Below are positions 35,923 to 47,260 of a DNA stretch of 64,000 nucleotides, in pieces (the stretch's first letter is position 1; the number at the start of each line of letters is the position of its first letter). The stretch is from Lonicera japonica (lineage: Eukaryota; Streptophyta; Magnoliopsida; Dipsacales; Caprifoliaceae). Where the stretch lies: positions 29,485,234-29,549,233 of the forward strand of contig CM038471.1 in NCBI GenBank assembly GCA_021464415.1. Direction: 5' to 3'. Below the pieces are notes generated by a model. That model was not told the origin of the DNA, did no database searches, and saw only the letters and a program-made list of their open reading frames with translations. Position numbers and translations under genes: made by a program.

Positions 35923-36099
35923 AAAAAATTGTTTAAACAAAGGAGGGTGTAAAACAAAAAGTATTAAAAAATATAGGGTGCAAAAATTTATTATATGTAG
36001 ACAAATGGTATTGGGGAAAAAGTATAAACTATTAAAAATTCTAGGGTCCAAAAAAATAAAATAAACAAAGCATGATGAAAAACTCCAAGATAAAGAAAC

Positions 36100-36240
36100 A
36101 AAGGTGTCAGGCTGGCAAAATATTGTCAGGCTGCCAAAATATTTTGCGTAAAGATAAAGATACGAATATTGTCAGGCTGCTCTTTTATCTTTTGCGTAAA
36201 GATAAAGAAACGAATATTGTCAGGCTGCCAAAATATTTTT
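36100..36240. repeat. Repeats upstream of the transposase
   Basis: TGTCAGGCTG occurs four times (about 36104, 36123, 36171 and 36218). It is interleaved with a TTTTGCGTAAAGATAAAGA block present twice. The position, 150-300 bp before the transposase ATG and before its TATA box, suggests a regulatory or protein-binding array. Confidence 0.65.
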
Positions 36241-36290
36241 ATTGATTCGTTTTGTCCACTCCACCTACAATGAATTCTATAGACAATCTT

Positions 36291-36299
36291 CTATAAATC
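36291..36299 (+). promoter_or_regulatory. TATA box of the transposase gene
   Basis: CTATAAATC lies about 100 bp before the ATG at 36395, a normal spacing for a plant core promoter with a short leader. Confidence 0.55.
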
Positions 36300-36394
36300 A
36301 TACAATTTATTCAAATGACATTCTTCAATCCAGTATCTCCGTTTATCTTTTCAAATAGCACTATTTTCTTATAAAATATTATTAAAAATAAATT

Positions 36395-37717
36395 ATGTCT
36401 ACTTCTAGTTCAAGAGGTTTTTATGGACAAAATACAGTAGATGAAGAAATAATTTTGTTATCTCAACAAATGGAAAAATTAAATGAAGATGATGATGATG
36501 ATGAAGCTGTTGCATATAATGAAATGAGGAGGCAAAATGCTATATCTAATATTAATACTTTGGAAACAACTGAAGTATCTATAAAAAGATATAAATTCCG
36601 AGAAAGACAGGCTGCTCATTCAAGGCTTTGGAGAGAGTATTTTGCTGAAAATCCAGTTTATCCTGATACAGATTTTCGGCGCAGATTTCGAATGCGACGG
36701 CCACTATTCAACCGCATTCTTGAAGCCGTGTCGAATTATGATTATTATTTTGTTCAAAAACCTGACGGTTTAGGTCGTCTCGGTTTATCCCCTCACCAAA
36801 AAATAATTTCAGCACTTCGACATATGTGTTATGGGGCATGCGCCGATATATGGGGAGAATACCTTGCAATAGGTGAGTCCACTTCGATAGCATCATTAAA
36901 ACGTTTTTGTAATGCTATTATTAATGTATTTGGCAGTGAGTACCTGAGAGCGCCTACAATAACAGATGTGCAGCGTCTTTCAACTGAAAATTCAGCTCGT
37001 GGATTTCCTGGAATGCTTGGAAGTATTGATTGCATGCATTGGACGTGGAAGAATTGCCCAGTTGCGTGGCAAGGATCATATCGTGGTCATAAGCACACGC
37101 CAACAATAATATTAGAAGTTGTTGCCTCATACGACACTTGGATATGGAATTCATATTTCGGTATGCCAGGTGCCAACAACGATCTTAACGTTTTGGCGAG
37201 ATCAAATGTTTTCGAAGATCTATTACATGGTAGATCTCCACCCGTCAACTATGAAATAAACGGCAATGCATATAGTATGGGATATTATTTGGCTGACGGT
37301 ATATACCCGAGCTACGCTACTATTGTCAAAAGTATGAAAAGGCCTAATTCTGAGAAAGAGAAAGTATTTTCAGCCACACAAGAGAGTGTTAGAAAGGACG
37401 TAGAACGAGCATTCGGAATTTTACAAGCCCGATTCGCTATAATAAGGCAACCCGGTAGATTATGAAACGAAGCAGCGCTAAGCAGCATAATGCAAGCGTG
37501 TATAATATTGCACAACATGATTATAGATGATGAACGGAGAATAGATTGGGAATGTGAGTACGATCAAATTGAAGAACTTCCACCCTTACAGCGAGATCCT
37601 ACGGTGGTCTTTAATAATTACATGCATCGTCGTAATGAGATGACTAATTCTAGCACGCACAATCGTTTGCGTGCAGATTTAGTAGAACACATATGGGCAA
37701 TTCATTCTAAATCATAG
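36395..37717 (+). pseudogene. Pong-like DDE transposase, one premature stop
   Basis: A single uninterrupted exon of 440 codons except for TGA at 37463-37465, where the family has Trp (GRL-W-NEA). Both halves are in the same frame. Residues 70-110 carry the helix-turn-helix-like region (FRRRFRMRRPLFNRIL). The DDE_Tnp_4-type catalytic core follows: first Asp in GSIDCMHW, second Asp in PGANNDLNVL, and Glu in RKDVERAFGILQ. The other conserved Pong segments GFPGMLGSID, YYLADGIYP and CIILHNMIIDDER are present. It would cut and paste elements bearing matching termini in partnership with the Myb-like protein. All catalytic residues lie before the stop, so a 356-residue product missing about 80 C-terminal residues is possible. 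Confidence 0.85.
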
Positions 37718-38222
37718 TTTTGTGTGTTTCTTAGATCTAGTGTGTTTTTACAACTTCTTTTAGAATATTCCACTGTATTTTATATTTAAAAAATGTATTT
37801 TCTATCGTATTTGAATGTTTTCTCTTTGTTATTATGTGAGTTAATCATATTTTAATGTATTGTATTTCTGATAATGTGAGTTAATAATATTTTAATGTAC
37901 TGTTTTTCGTTTCAAATGTGAGTTAATCATATAAAAATGTTTAAAAAATTATTTTAAATGGTAAAAAGTATTTAATGAATTTTTATTGATGATATGTAAA
38001 AAAAATAGTATTGTAAATTATTATAATTGTATCAGCTTTAATATACTCCTAGATTTTATAAAAATTACTTTTTATCTTCTTTGATATTTGTCAGAGATTT
38101 TCTTGTCCTTTTGAATCTTTTAAACACATCGGGAGATGTTCATATCTTCTTTACAGATATTTTCTAGATTTTCTGATCCCATTAGATTTCTTATCCTCTT
38201 ATATTTGCTAGGATATTTCATT
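37718..38222 (+). other. Spacer between transposase and unknown gene
   Basis: It contains three copies of ATGTGAGTTAATCATATTTT-type sequence (about 37833, 37875 and 37916, period about 42 bp). No gene. Confidence 0.6.
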
Positions 38223-38231
38223 CTATAAATA
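38223..38231 (+). promoter_or_regulatory. TATA box of the unknown gene
   Basis: CTATAAATAAAG lies about 70 bp before the ATG at 38298, indicating an independent promoter rather than read-through from the transposase. Confidence 0.55.
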
Positions 38232-38297
38232 AAGAGGACATTCACTGACTTATTCACACAATTGTCCATCTTGTTAGTTGAAAAATAAATAATTAGT

Positions 38298-38777
38298 ATG
38301 GATGAGGAAATAGAAGAAAAATGGAGAGAAATAATAGCAACTTATGAAGATGGTGGTAGAATAAGCCCACATGTATTTGCAACAAAAACCCTTTGGAAGA
38401 CACATCTATCTCGCTGGGTTAAAAAAAAACAAAAACTGTATGGAGGAGGAGAGTGGCGAGACAAGCATTTCTGGCAGTATGTCCCAACAGAGTTATTCTC
38501 AACTTTGTTGGAAAATCCAGAATTCGATCCTAGGTATCGATTATTACCTTATTTAGCCGCTCGGACATCAATTTTTGTACTTTTACAACAACGAGCCGAA
38601 GAATGTAGAAGGGTCGTAGAACACCAGGCTCAATTGAGGCGTATAAATCCAGGTTTAGTATTTAATGAGGATATTCACCCTCGAGATTGGGAAGACCACG
38701 CGTTTGAAGAATATGAAATTGAGGAGTCTAAAACATATCCAGATGATGTTTCTTCATCCGACGAAGATAACTCATAA
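38298..38777 (+). CDS. Unknown 159-residue protein encoded within the Pong-like element
   Basis: Intact single-exon frame with a good TATA box upstream and a clean stop. The N-terminus is acidic (MDEEIEEKWREI). Residues 30-60 are basic and Trp-rich (LWKTHLSRWVKKKQKLYGGG, then WRDKHFWQYVP). Residues 85-120 form a probable amphipathic helix (RTSIFVLLQQRAEECRRVV), and the C-terminus is very acidic (DDVSSSDEDNS). It has no signal peptide or membrane segment. I do not recognise the family. It is coded with ordinary codons, has no internal stops, and sits between transposase and Myb-like gene, so it is probably an element-borne accessory factor. The mix of basic and acidic ends suggests nuclear protein or nucleic-acid contacts, which is inference only. 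Confidence 0.65.
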   Translation: MDEEIEEKWREIIATYEDGGRISPHVFATKTLWKTHLSRWVKKKQKLYGGGEWRDKHFWQYVPTELFSTLLENPEFDPRYRLLPYLAARTSIFVLLQQRAEECRRVVEHQAQLRRINPGLVFNEDIHPRDWEDHAFEEYEIEESKTYPDDVSSSDEDNS

Positions 38778-39051
38778 TCATTTATAATGTTATATAATGT
38801 TGGGAGCAATATAATTATGTTTTAAGAATAATGTATTATGTATGGTGTTTTGTTCTATATGAAATGAAACTCGTTATCTTTTAAAACAACAGTGCAAACC
38901 AAATGTTAAATAAATAAACATTGCATATAACAAGTAGATTACCTTAAAATAAAAGTGCATTACAAGCATAAAATTAAAATCACATTGGAAAATTAAGAAA
39001 TATTAAGATAACATCCATAAAACCATAAAATTAATTAATTAAAAACACAAC

Positions 39052-40075
39052 TCAGAAGTATTGATTGCCCGGATAGTTTTGCTCTGATTGTTGGCGTCTT
39101 CGATTTAGAAATTCTTGAAGACGGTAATTGTACAACTCACGTTGTTGGTCACTCATACGCGTTAAATCCATTGACATTAATGCATTTTCTTCAGCTATTT
39201 CTACTTCCCTGTTTCGTCTTGCCTCCTCACGGATATTTCTTTGTCTTTCTTCTTCTCGAAAATTTTCTAAGCGAGACATATGAAGACGCATTTCTTCATT
39301 AGCTTTTGCATTCATTGCAACCTTTTCTTCGTACATTTTATTAAATGCTTCTGATCTCTCTAATTCAGCCCTTTCAGAAGCTAATAATTTAGCTTTTCCC
39401 TTTCTTTTTTTGTCTAACTTTGTTGCATTTCTTCCTATTGGTCGGTTTGCGTCAGGGCCTTCAATAGTAATCGGGGAAGAATCGTCTCCTATGTTAATCG
39501 AAGAACCAATACTATCTTCAGATGGACCATAGCGGGAGTGTTGACTGTTTGAAGATGTTGTTTTCAAACTAAATTTTTGGTGCTCTTTCAAAATTTGATA
39601 ACAATGATCGAAATTAAAAGCTTTACCATTTTCTAAATGGTATGCTCTTTGAGCTTCCCGAACCTGTATTAAATAAATTCAAAATTAAATAATAAGTACA
39701 ACGATAGAAAAATAAAAAAAAAAACATATATTTTGAAGATAAATTATAAATATCAATTAAAATATAAAACATAAAATAGAAAATTACCCAATCCATTTCG
39801 TTTGTTCCGCTGCCAGCATTATTCATTGCGTGCGATAATTTTGAAATATATATTCCAATAGCTTTAGTAATAACGGAAAATCGTGATTGAAGAGAGGATT
39901 GTGTCCTTCGATGTAAAACTTCAGGTTCTTCATGGTATTTGACAGTAATAACTTGCCACAAGCTATCCAAAGATTGATTAGTACCTTGAATTGGATCAAC
40001 ACTTACACTAAGATAAGCACGACATAAAGCTTCATCTTAAAAAACTTGAATATTTGTTCCTCGATTTTTATACAT
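39052..40075 (-). pseudogene. Myb-like / NAM-associated Pong accessory protein, one premature stop
   Basis: Two exons on the minus strand: 40075-39788 and 39663-39052, with a 124-bp GT-AG intron in phase 0, giving 299 codons. The reading contains DEALCRAYLSVSVDPIQG, LWQVITVKYHEE, LQSRFSVITKAIGIYISK and, after the intron, VREAQRAYHLENGKAFNFDH, then a Lys/Glu-rich helical C-terminus. This is the usual arrangement of the Myb-like partner of Pong transposases, which binds the element ends. Codon 13 is TAA just before DEAL, where Glu would be expected, and is the only interruption. Use of a downstream ATG would lose the start of the Myb-like region. It is convergent with the other three genes. Confidence 0.75.
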
Positions 40076-40220
40076 AATTAAAAAAATTAAAACTTGTAAA
40101 CGTAAAAAAAAAAATGTTAACAAGTTTAGTTTAATAGGAACAGAAGAGTAAATACAAACAAAGAATTTTTTTAAATATATGAAAGAGATGAATATGTGAA
40201 AGTTTAAAAATTCTAGGGGG

Positions 40221-40230
40221 TATTTATAGT
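40221..40230 (-). promoter_or_regulatory. TATA box of the Myb-like gene
   Basis: On the minus strand ACTATAAATA is followed by CCCCCTAG and lies about 145 bp upstream of the ATG at 40075. Confidence 0.55.
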
Positions 40231-40296
40231 TTGCAAAAAGTTAAAACATCCGTTAAAGCTAACGACTGGATTTTTTGAATTTTGAAATTGGCCCAA

Positions 40297-40364
40297 GCAT
40301 CACACGATGGACTGTACATCGTGTGATGCTGACTGTGCATCACACGATGTACAGAACATCGCGC
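40297..40364. repeat. Paired hairpins inside the right end of the Pong-like element
   Basis: GCATCACACGATG is followed after 7 bases by its exact complement CATCGTGTGATGC (40297-40329). A second, imperfect hairpin GCATCACACGATG ... CATCGCGCGTGGTG follows at 40338-40364. Confidence 0.8.
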
Positions 40365-40537
40365 GTGGTGTTGTCAGTTTCTCGCGACAATCATTCCGTC
40401 GTGGGTCAGAAATGTTTGTCTCCTCCCATTTTTACCATTTCTATACCATTTTACCGTCCCTTTTTAACAAATACCTTACGCGCTGCGCATCAAAAAATGC
40501 TAAATTTGCAATTTTACCACACGCACTGCAGAAGGTC

Positions 40538-42810
40538 CAAGGCATGTGCATATGAGGTAAGCAATGTATGTAAAGGGTAGAGTCATCAATAGTCCATTTT
40601 CCCAAAATAAACAGAAGAGAATAATACGGGTAGTAAAGAGGGATCGACCGCGTTGTTGAGATATTTGAAACCATATTTAGAATTTCGGGGATTAAGTTAT
40701 GAAGGGAGAAGGTGTTAGGTATCACTTTCGCCCCTTTTGGATCTTATGCAATCGTTAACTATATGCACGTGTGAGTGTGAGCGCCTAAGTATCCACTGGT
40801 TCATTTAGTTTCGGTTGGCGAATCACCATAGGTTTTCATTCGGATTACTTGGCATTTATGTTCTTTTTGTGAAAAGAGGGTTTATTTAAATGATTACGTT
40901 TTGACCCTAAAGTTAAGGAATTTACATTTTGGCCCTCAACTTTCAAAAATACAACCCCTAATGTTTCGTAAGTGTCCAAATTTGGTTTATTAATACTATT
41001 AATTAAGCATGAGTAGAGAGTTTTTGGTGTGCATAGAAAATGTCTAAAATACCTTTCATCTTCAGAAATTACAATAAAACAATACTTGGAGAAAGACTCA
41101 AACTCATAATCTTAAACATGATAAATATAAGTTATTATGACCGTATCAAACACCATATTTATTAAAAAAAAAATTAACAAATTTATACATGTTGTCAAGA
41201 ATTATTTGTATAATATTGCACATGTATCGAGTGTGCCACCAATTCTAGTCATAAATAAATGAACTTATTTGGGGAAAATGGGTGTTAAGTTTGTAAAATA
41301 TCGTTTTGGCCCCTAAAACATCCAGAAACTTTAGACCCCAAACTTTTGAAACTGAATTTTGTGCCTTTTTCACTGCAACACCTTTATTCCTTTAACCAGC
41401 AATAACCACAATTTTTTTTGTTTGTTTGTTTGTCTCTCATTGCACAAAATCTCCAGCCATTTACTTTTGCCTTTTTCTACTTGAATATCACATTTTTCTC
41501 TCTTGTTTGTCTCTCATTAAATTAGATAACCATCTTACATTTGGAGAGTGATTTCTTCTATCATTTTACTTGGTGAAAGATTGCTTTAACTATGATCTAA
41601 ATGTATTGAATTTGGCCAAGAATTGTTTGAGAGTGAACTCATAAATTGGGTAATTTAAGTGACTTTGGGTTTCAGTCGGTCTGATGAAGACTGTTGACTT
41701 TAGTGGATTAGTCTTCGTTATAATCCATGTATCCCGTGCAATGAGTATGAATTTTTATTTGTACAGGTAGAGCGATCGTTTAAATTCCGGTAGATGGTGG
41801 CAACGGAAATAATAATTTATTACATAATAGTAATATGAAGGAAGTGAGAGTATTAAATATTGCATTAAGTTTTGTTTAAGTTTAGAAATTGCTAGAGGAG
41901 TCTCCAATTAAGTTAGACAATTAAGTCCCATGACTATTGACCATCCCATTTATCCAATAATTCATCAATTAATTAATTGGTCTAGCAATCAATGCTAAAA
42001 ATATTAACTGAAGTTTCATTGATCCTTCCACTTCTCATTATCTGTAAATTTAGCGCCATGAATAACAATATTTGTAAAAAAGAATAAAAAATTAACAATT
42101 GGTAACTATATATGTATTACGAATAGAGTTCATGTATTAAAATAAACATATATATTAAAATTTTAGTACACTTGCTTTTCGTTTGAACTTTTTGATAAGA
42201 TTTTGTAGATCCAGTCGACTAATTACAAAAATCATGTTCAACAAGTTTCGTGAAAAAAATTATCCATTTAAGCCTCCAACTAAATCCTATTGGACGAAAT
42301 TGAACGAAAGGCGTAATTGAGGAGAGTCAAGTCCAAGAAACTCATATTTTATATGGAATATACATATAATTTAAAACAAAAGACTAGGATTTGGTTCCGT
42401 GCATGGTCAATACACTAAAGCATCATTTTTTTTTCTCCTTTTCTCTTTTATTTTATAAAATCTTTAATCTTAATATTTTACTTAAAAAAATTATTTTATA
42501 AGTTTTTTAATTTGATAAATAAATGTAATAATAATAATAAGAATTGCAATAAAAATATAATTAACCATTCAATAATAAAAGGAACTGTCTTTCTGCCTAG
42601 GATGAGCCGCTTAAAGGGTACAAGACATTGCTGGTGCAGGGCTTTTGATATGAATTCATGAATTCTGCGGAGCTCATATGATGAAGTCGATTGATTTATT
42701 TTAGTCGACTTGGTGCTCTTCCGGGCGTTGTGAAAATAATGTTTAGTTAGCGACAGTTACGCACTGCGAACGAGAATTTGTTGATGTGCACAAAAGTTGA
42801 TCCGAATACC
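40538..42810. other. Intergenic with LTR-family fragment
   Basis: GAGAAGGTGTTAGGTATCAC near 40707 and CGCCCCTTTTGG match the GAAGGTGTTAAGCACCCGTT..CGCCCTTTTGG block of the solo LTRs (near 24109 and 21383), so a fragment of that family lies at about 40570-40860. The rest (40870-42810) is AT-rich, with TTTTGGCCC-type repeats at about 40933 and 41312, and no gene. Confidence 0.5.
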
Positions 42811-44340
42811 CAGGGCCGGCTCTAAAGATTTTGGAGTCCCATGTGAAACTTAATATTGACGAAAATTAGGGCCTCATATTGAGTCACCTTTAGGCTTTAA
42901 CCACCCATTCTTCAGAACCATTAGATAACAAGAAGACGGCAAAGAAGGCAAATGCTGTTATGGGAACAAAATTAAATGACAGAAAAGAGAAAAGTAAAGT
43001 GCATCCTTACTTGAGTTATAAGGGAATCAATTAAACTTACAATAAGAAATTTTGAGATAGCATCGAGTCCTTGTTTTTGTATTTGAAGAAGCATCTCATT
43101 CTCTAAAGCACGCATTTGGAACCTACCATTGACAGTAACAATAGACTTATTTGTTGATAATTGATAACTAGAAGGATTACTAACACCTAAAAGTTGTAAT
43201 GAACTACACATGATCATTGGAAAACGGAACAAATGAGGGATAAAAAGAACCCATTCAAGCTAGGAACACAAGAGACCCATGTAAGTAATGGTAGAGATGG
43301 AAAGGCTAAGCAAAATTTATTCTAGCAAATGGCGTGACAGTTACTCAATGGTTCTTTTATTGAATATCTTCTCTCTTTCCAGTTGCATAAAAGCTTTAAG
43401 GAGAATGATATTAGTGGAATAAAATGCTCGATTCAACTTTTTCTGAACACCAGAATATTGGAAACTGTATATCCCACATAATTTGTTTGTGTTGTTTAAT
43501 TAATTCTTTGAAGAATGAAATGGCCTACTCTTTTTTCTTCTTTTGGGTTATAATGGAATGGAATAGACTTTTGGCACAATTGTTTAGGAATCATAACTGA
43601 ATGGTGAGGTATTTGTTGTCGAATACAGCTGTGCTCAAGAATAAACAAGAAATAATCAAATTAATATACATTTTAAAAAAAGAGTTCATCGCTCCGAATA
43701 TGAAGGAGTGAAACCAGGGTGGGTAGAACCAAAAAGGGTAAAAAAATTCCATTAAATACAAGAATCTAAAACAGATAATACAAAGCAACCCCTTCAATTT
43801 TTTTCACTATTCTGAAGAATCAAAAGGAAAACACCTAAAACCAAACAAATATTAGGGATTTAGGGCTTAAGAGTAACTCATTAAGGATTAAGGAATTATG
43901 GAATCAACAATCAACATTCAAAAATTAGAGATTTCGGGCTTAAGATTTAAGGAATTAAAGAACCACTAACCTTCGGAGAGCACTCGGACTTCGGAGGCTG
44001 ACGGGCGACGGCTGTGGGGCGTAGACGGTGGTCAGACTTCGGAGAATAGAGCTGCAGAGAGGTGGAGACGTGGAGTTGTGGGAGTGAATGGAAAAGAGAG
44101 AGGGGTTAAAGCAAAAAAAAAAGGGAGAAGAGAATGGAAAAAATAAGGAGAAGAAAATGGGAGAACGAGCTCTCAAGATCTTTCCCATTTTTAAGATTAT
44201 TTCAATTCTCAAAATGCCCTCTTAAATTTTATATTTTATAATTATATACTTTTAATTTTATTTTTATTTTTTTTGGTGCCCTTTTGTCAAATAGGGCCCT
44301 AGGCATTTGCCTAGGTTACATGTTCATATAGTCGGGTTTG
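42811..44340. mobile_element. hAT-like element, about 1.5 kb
   Basis: The left end is CAGGGCCGGCTCT. The right end, reverse-complemented, is CAAACCCGAC here and CAACCCGGC in the duplicate copy. CGAATACC before and TGAATACC after form a probable 8-bp duplication with one change. An internal GGGCCCTAGGCATTTGCCTAGG near 44293 is typical of these elements. Minus-strand open frames exist but none match a transposase. Confidence 0.5.
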
Positions 44341-46154
44341 TGAATACCCGGTGGGTAAGCCTCCAACCAAAAATAAAATTAAATTAACTTCATTGTTGTT
44401 TGATAACATCACTTAAATCTAAAAACTTAAAATTTTTAGATTTAAGTAATTTTAAAATTGTTTGTTAACAGAAAAAATTAAGTCCTAACTTAATTTTTTT
44501 CAACTTAAAACTAAAAATTTTCTTTAAAAGTTTTAAGTGCTAAATTCCCCACTTAAAATTGTAAACTTAGTTTTAAAGAGTATAAAATATTTTTTTTTTC
44601 TAATATAGTGTAAAATTATGTGATTCAAATAAACTAATGAAGGTAAAATTATCATAATAAAAAAATTCAATTTTCAAATATATTATATTCATTTTTTGAG
44701 ATACAGTTTTTAGAACTTATCCAACAGTTTTTTCAGTTTCAATTTTTAATTTTTATTTTGAGTTTTCAGTTTAGGTGCTAGTAAAAGCACCATTAATTTT
44801 TTGTTTTAATACCCGTAATATCGAAATTTAATTTTTAATTGTGAAAGTGTCCCTTTAGTTTGAACACCTTAGTAAGAAGGCTATATCATATTCAATTCTA
44901 AGGTAAGTAATACCTTACCTATCACTGATAATAGTTGCATTAATGCTTTCTCAAAAGATATGACAAATGCGACTATTAGATTCATCAACCAGTTTATGAA
45001 TAGTTTTGACCAAATAAGAAATCTTCCATGGACCAGCACCTCCATATTACAACAAATAAATAAGGATCTTGGTATCAATATGATGCATTTTTCTTCAATT
45101 TAGCAAGACCCATCTTCACCCTCCAATCATTTAGAAGCATCTGATCATTTCCACTTCTCGATTGACAAACTTTCTAACTATTTAAAATAACAAATATAGC
45201 TTTTTCTATCTCCTTAATAACCCAACAAGCATCAGAAGTAACACTATCAACCTAACTCTAATAGGAAAGCAACATTACTCACTCATTACAATTATTTTGT
45301 GAAATGATTGCCATTAACATATATTCGATGAATGGGAATGCAAATAATCTCCTTGATTTTAATTTTTTTTTTCATATCCAATCACAAATATGAATTAAAG
45401 AAACCAATTAAAAGTTGAAACTAATAGATTTAGATAAAATTGGAAGATTTGCATGGACAACGAATAAATATAGATTTTATTGTACATTTTTCTTTCTTGT
45501 TTGAGAAGAATAATGAAAATGTTCTTCATTTTTTGTTTATTTTAATTGTGTCTAATTTGATTTTCTCCGTCACTACAATTAAACTGAAGTGAATTAATCA
45601 TATCACTAATTCAATAAAAAAGAGAAAAAAGAAAATTAACCATATAACTTTTCTGTGAGAAAAATGAAAATGGTTAGAAGAATATATAATTTCAGATTTT
45701 CAGAGAGAGACCGTAGAGAGAGTAGAAAATAAGGAAGTGAAGAAGTAGGAGCTTTTTTACATAATAATTAATTAAAATATTCAAATAATTAGCGTCCTTT
45801 CAGTCTGAATTCCACTGTAATTCCACACATTTCAGTCTGAATTCCACTGTGATTGTTCTTACCAGTAGACATTTCAGTGTGAATTCACATAAAAAAAGTA
45901 AGCTGAAATGGCTATTGTGAGAGCAGGGGAAGAAATCTCTCCTTTTTCTTCTTCTCCTTCTTCTTCTTCCACTTCTACTACTAGATCACTATCATACACT
46001 TACGATGTGTTCTTAAGCTTTAGAGGCGAAGACACGCGAAAGAATTTCACCGATCACCTCTACACAGCACTAATAGACAAAGGATTTCGCACATTCAGAG
46101 ACGACGATGAGCTAGAGAGGGGAGAAAGTCTTAAACCGGAGCTGGATAAAGCAA
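43631..46154. repeat. TNL upstream duplication, copy 1
   Basis: From GTGCTCAAGAATAAACAAG in the hAT-like element to GCTGGATAAAGCAA in the TIR exon, this matches 46161-49730 in tandem. It carries half of the hAT element, intergenic DNA, the 5' flank and the first about 82 TIR codons. Confidence 0.85.
44341..45907. other. 5' flank of truncated TIR gene
   Basis: A/T-rich and duplicated at 46870-49495. Near its end the motif TTTCAGTCTGAATTCCACTG is repeated (about 45798, 45831 and a shorter copy near 45871). Confidence 0.6.
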
Positions 46155-46174
46155 GAAGGGGTGCTCAAGAATAA
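45908..46174 (+). pseudogene. Truncated TIR-domain exon
   Basis: The 88-codon frame begins [11 protein letters not shown], has a Ser/Thr-rich stretch, then the TIR start [17 protein letters not shown] and [16 protein letters not shown]. At 46154 the match to TNL-1 stops and the frame runs into duplicated hAT sequence, ending after a few non-homologous residues. It lacks the catalytic Glu region and all downstream domains. It was created by the tandem duplication breakpoint inside the exon. Its promoter region is intact, so a short transcript is conceivable. Confidence 0.85.
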
Positions 46175-47260
46175 ACAAGAAATAATCAAATTAATATACA
46201 TTTTAAAAAAAGAGTTCATCGCTCCAAATATGAAGTGGTGAAACTAGGGTCGGTAGAACCAAAAAGGGGGGAAATTACATCAAATACAAGAATCTAAAAC
46301 AGATAATACAAATATACAAGCAACCCCTTTCAATTTTTCCCACTATTCTGAACAATCAAAAGGAAAACACATAAAACCAAACAAATATTAAAGATTTAAG
46401 GCTTAAGATTAACTTATTAAGGATTAAGGAATTATGGAATCAACAATCAACATTCAAAAATTAGAGATTTAAAGCTTAAGATTTAAGGAATTAAGGAACC
46501 ATTAACCTTCGGAGAGCACTAGGACTTCAGAGGCTGATGGGCGACGGCCATGTGGTGTAGACGGTGGTCAGACTTTGGAGAGTAGAGCTGCAGAGAAATG
46601 GAGACGTGGAGTTATGGGAGTGAACAAAAAAGAGAGAGGTTAAAGCAAAAAAAAAAAAGAGAAAGAAGGAGAAGAGAATGGAAAAAATAAGGAGAAGAAA
46701 AAAGGAGAATGAGGTCTCAAGATCGTTTAAGATTATTTCAATTTTCAAAATGCCCTCTCAAGTTTTATTTTTTACAATTATATACTTTTAATTTTTATTT
46801 TTTTTAGGTGCCTTTTTGTCAAATAGGGCTCAATGCATTTGCCTAGGTTGCATGCCCATATAGCCGGGTTGTGAATACCCCGGTGGGTAAGCGTCTAACC
46901 AAAAATAAAATAAAATTAATTTCATTGTTGTTTGATAACACCACTTAAATCTGAAAATTTAAAATTTTAAAATTTAAGTAATTTTAAAATTGTTTGTTAA
47001 CAGAAAAAATTAAGTCCCAACCTAATTTTTTCAACTTAAAACTAAAAAATTTCTTTAAAAGTTTTAAGTGGTAAATTTCCCGCTTAAAATTGTAAACTTA
47101 ATTTTAAAGAGTGTAAAATATTTATTTTATTCTAAAATAGTGTAATATTATGTGATTCAAATAAACTAATAAGGGGAAAATTGTCATAATAAAAAAAATT
47201 CAGTTTGAAATATATTATATTCAAGCAAACAACATTTTTTTAGATATAGTTTTTAGAACT

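Larger units (their letters stand above)
32686..40537. mobile_element. Four-gene Pong-like (PIF/Harbinger) transposon carrying a plant mobile domain gene
   Basis: The left terminus is GACCTTCTGCAATCG and the right terminus, reverse-complemented, GACCTTCTGCAGTGCG. The first 11 bases are identical, with patchy similarity further in. TAA (32683-32685) and CAA (40538-40540) flank the element, one mismatch from a Harbinger TAA target duplication. Inside are a PMD gene (plus), a DDE transposase (plus), an unknown 159-residue gene (plus) and a Myb/NAM-associated accessory gene (minus). Each has its own TATA-like promoter. Perfect hairpins lie about 130 bp inside the left end and 210-240 bp inside the right end. 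Transposase plus Myb-like protein is the standard Pong pair; the PMD and unknown genes are extra cargo. One premature stop each in the transposase and Myb-like genes suggests the copy is recently dead. Confidence 0.75.

Noticed and set aside
40888..41400. Possible inverted-repeat element with TTTTGGCCC ends
   Set aside because: The two TTTTGGCCC segments are in the same orientation and do not pair convincingly.
42972..43232. Minus-strand 86-codon frame inside the hAT-like element
   Set aside because: No transposase or host protein motif recognised; could be a captured fragment but nothing supports it.
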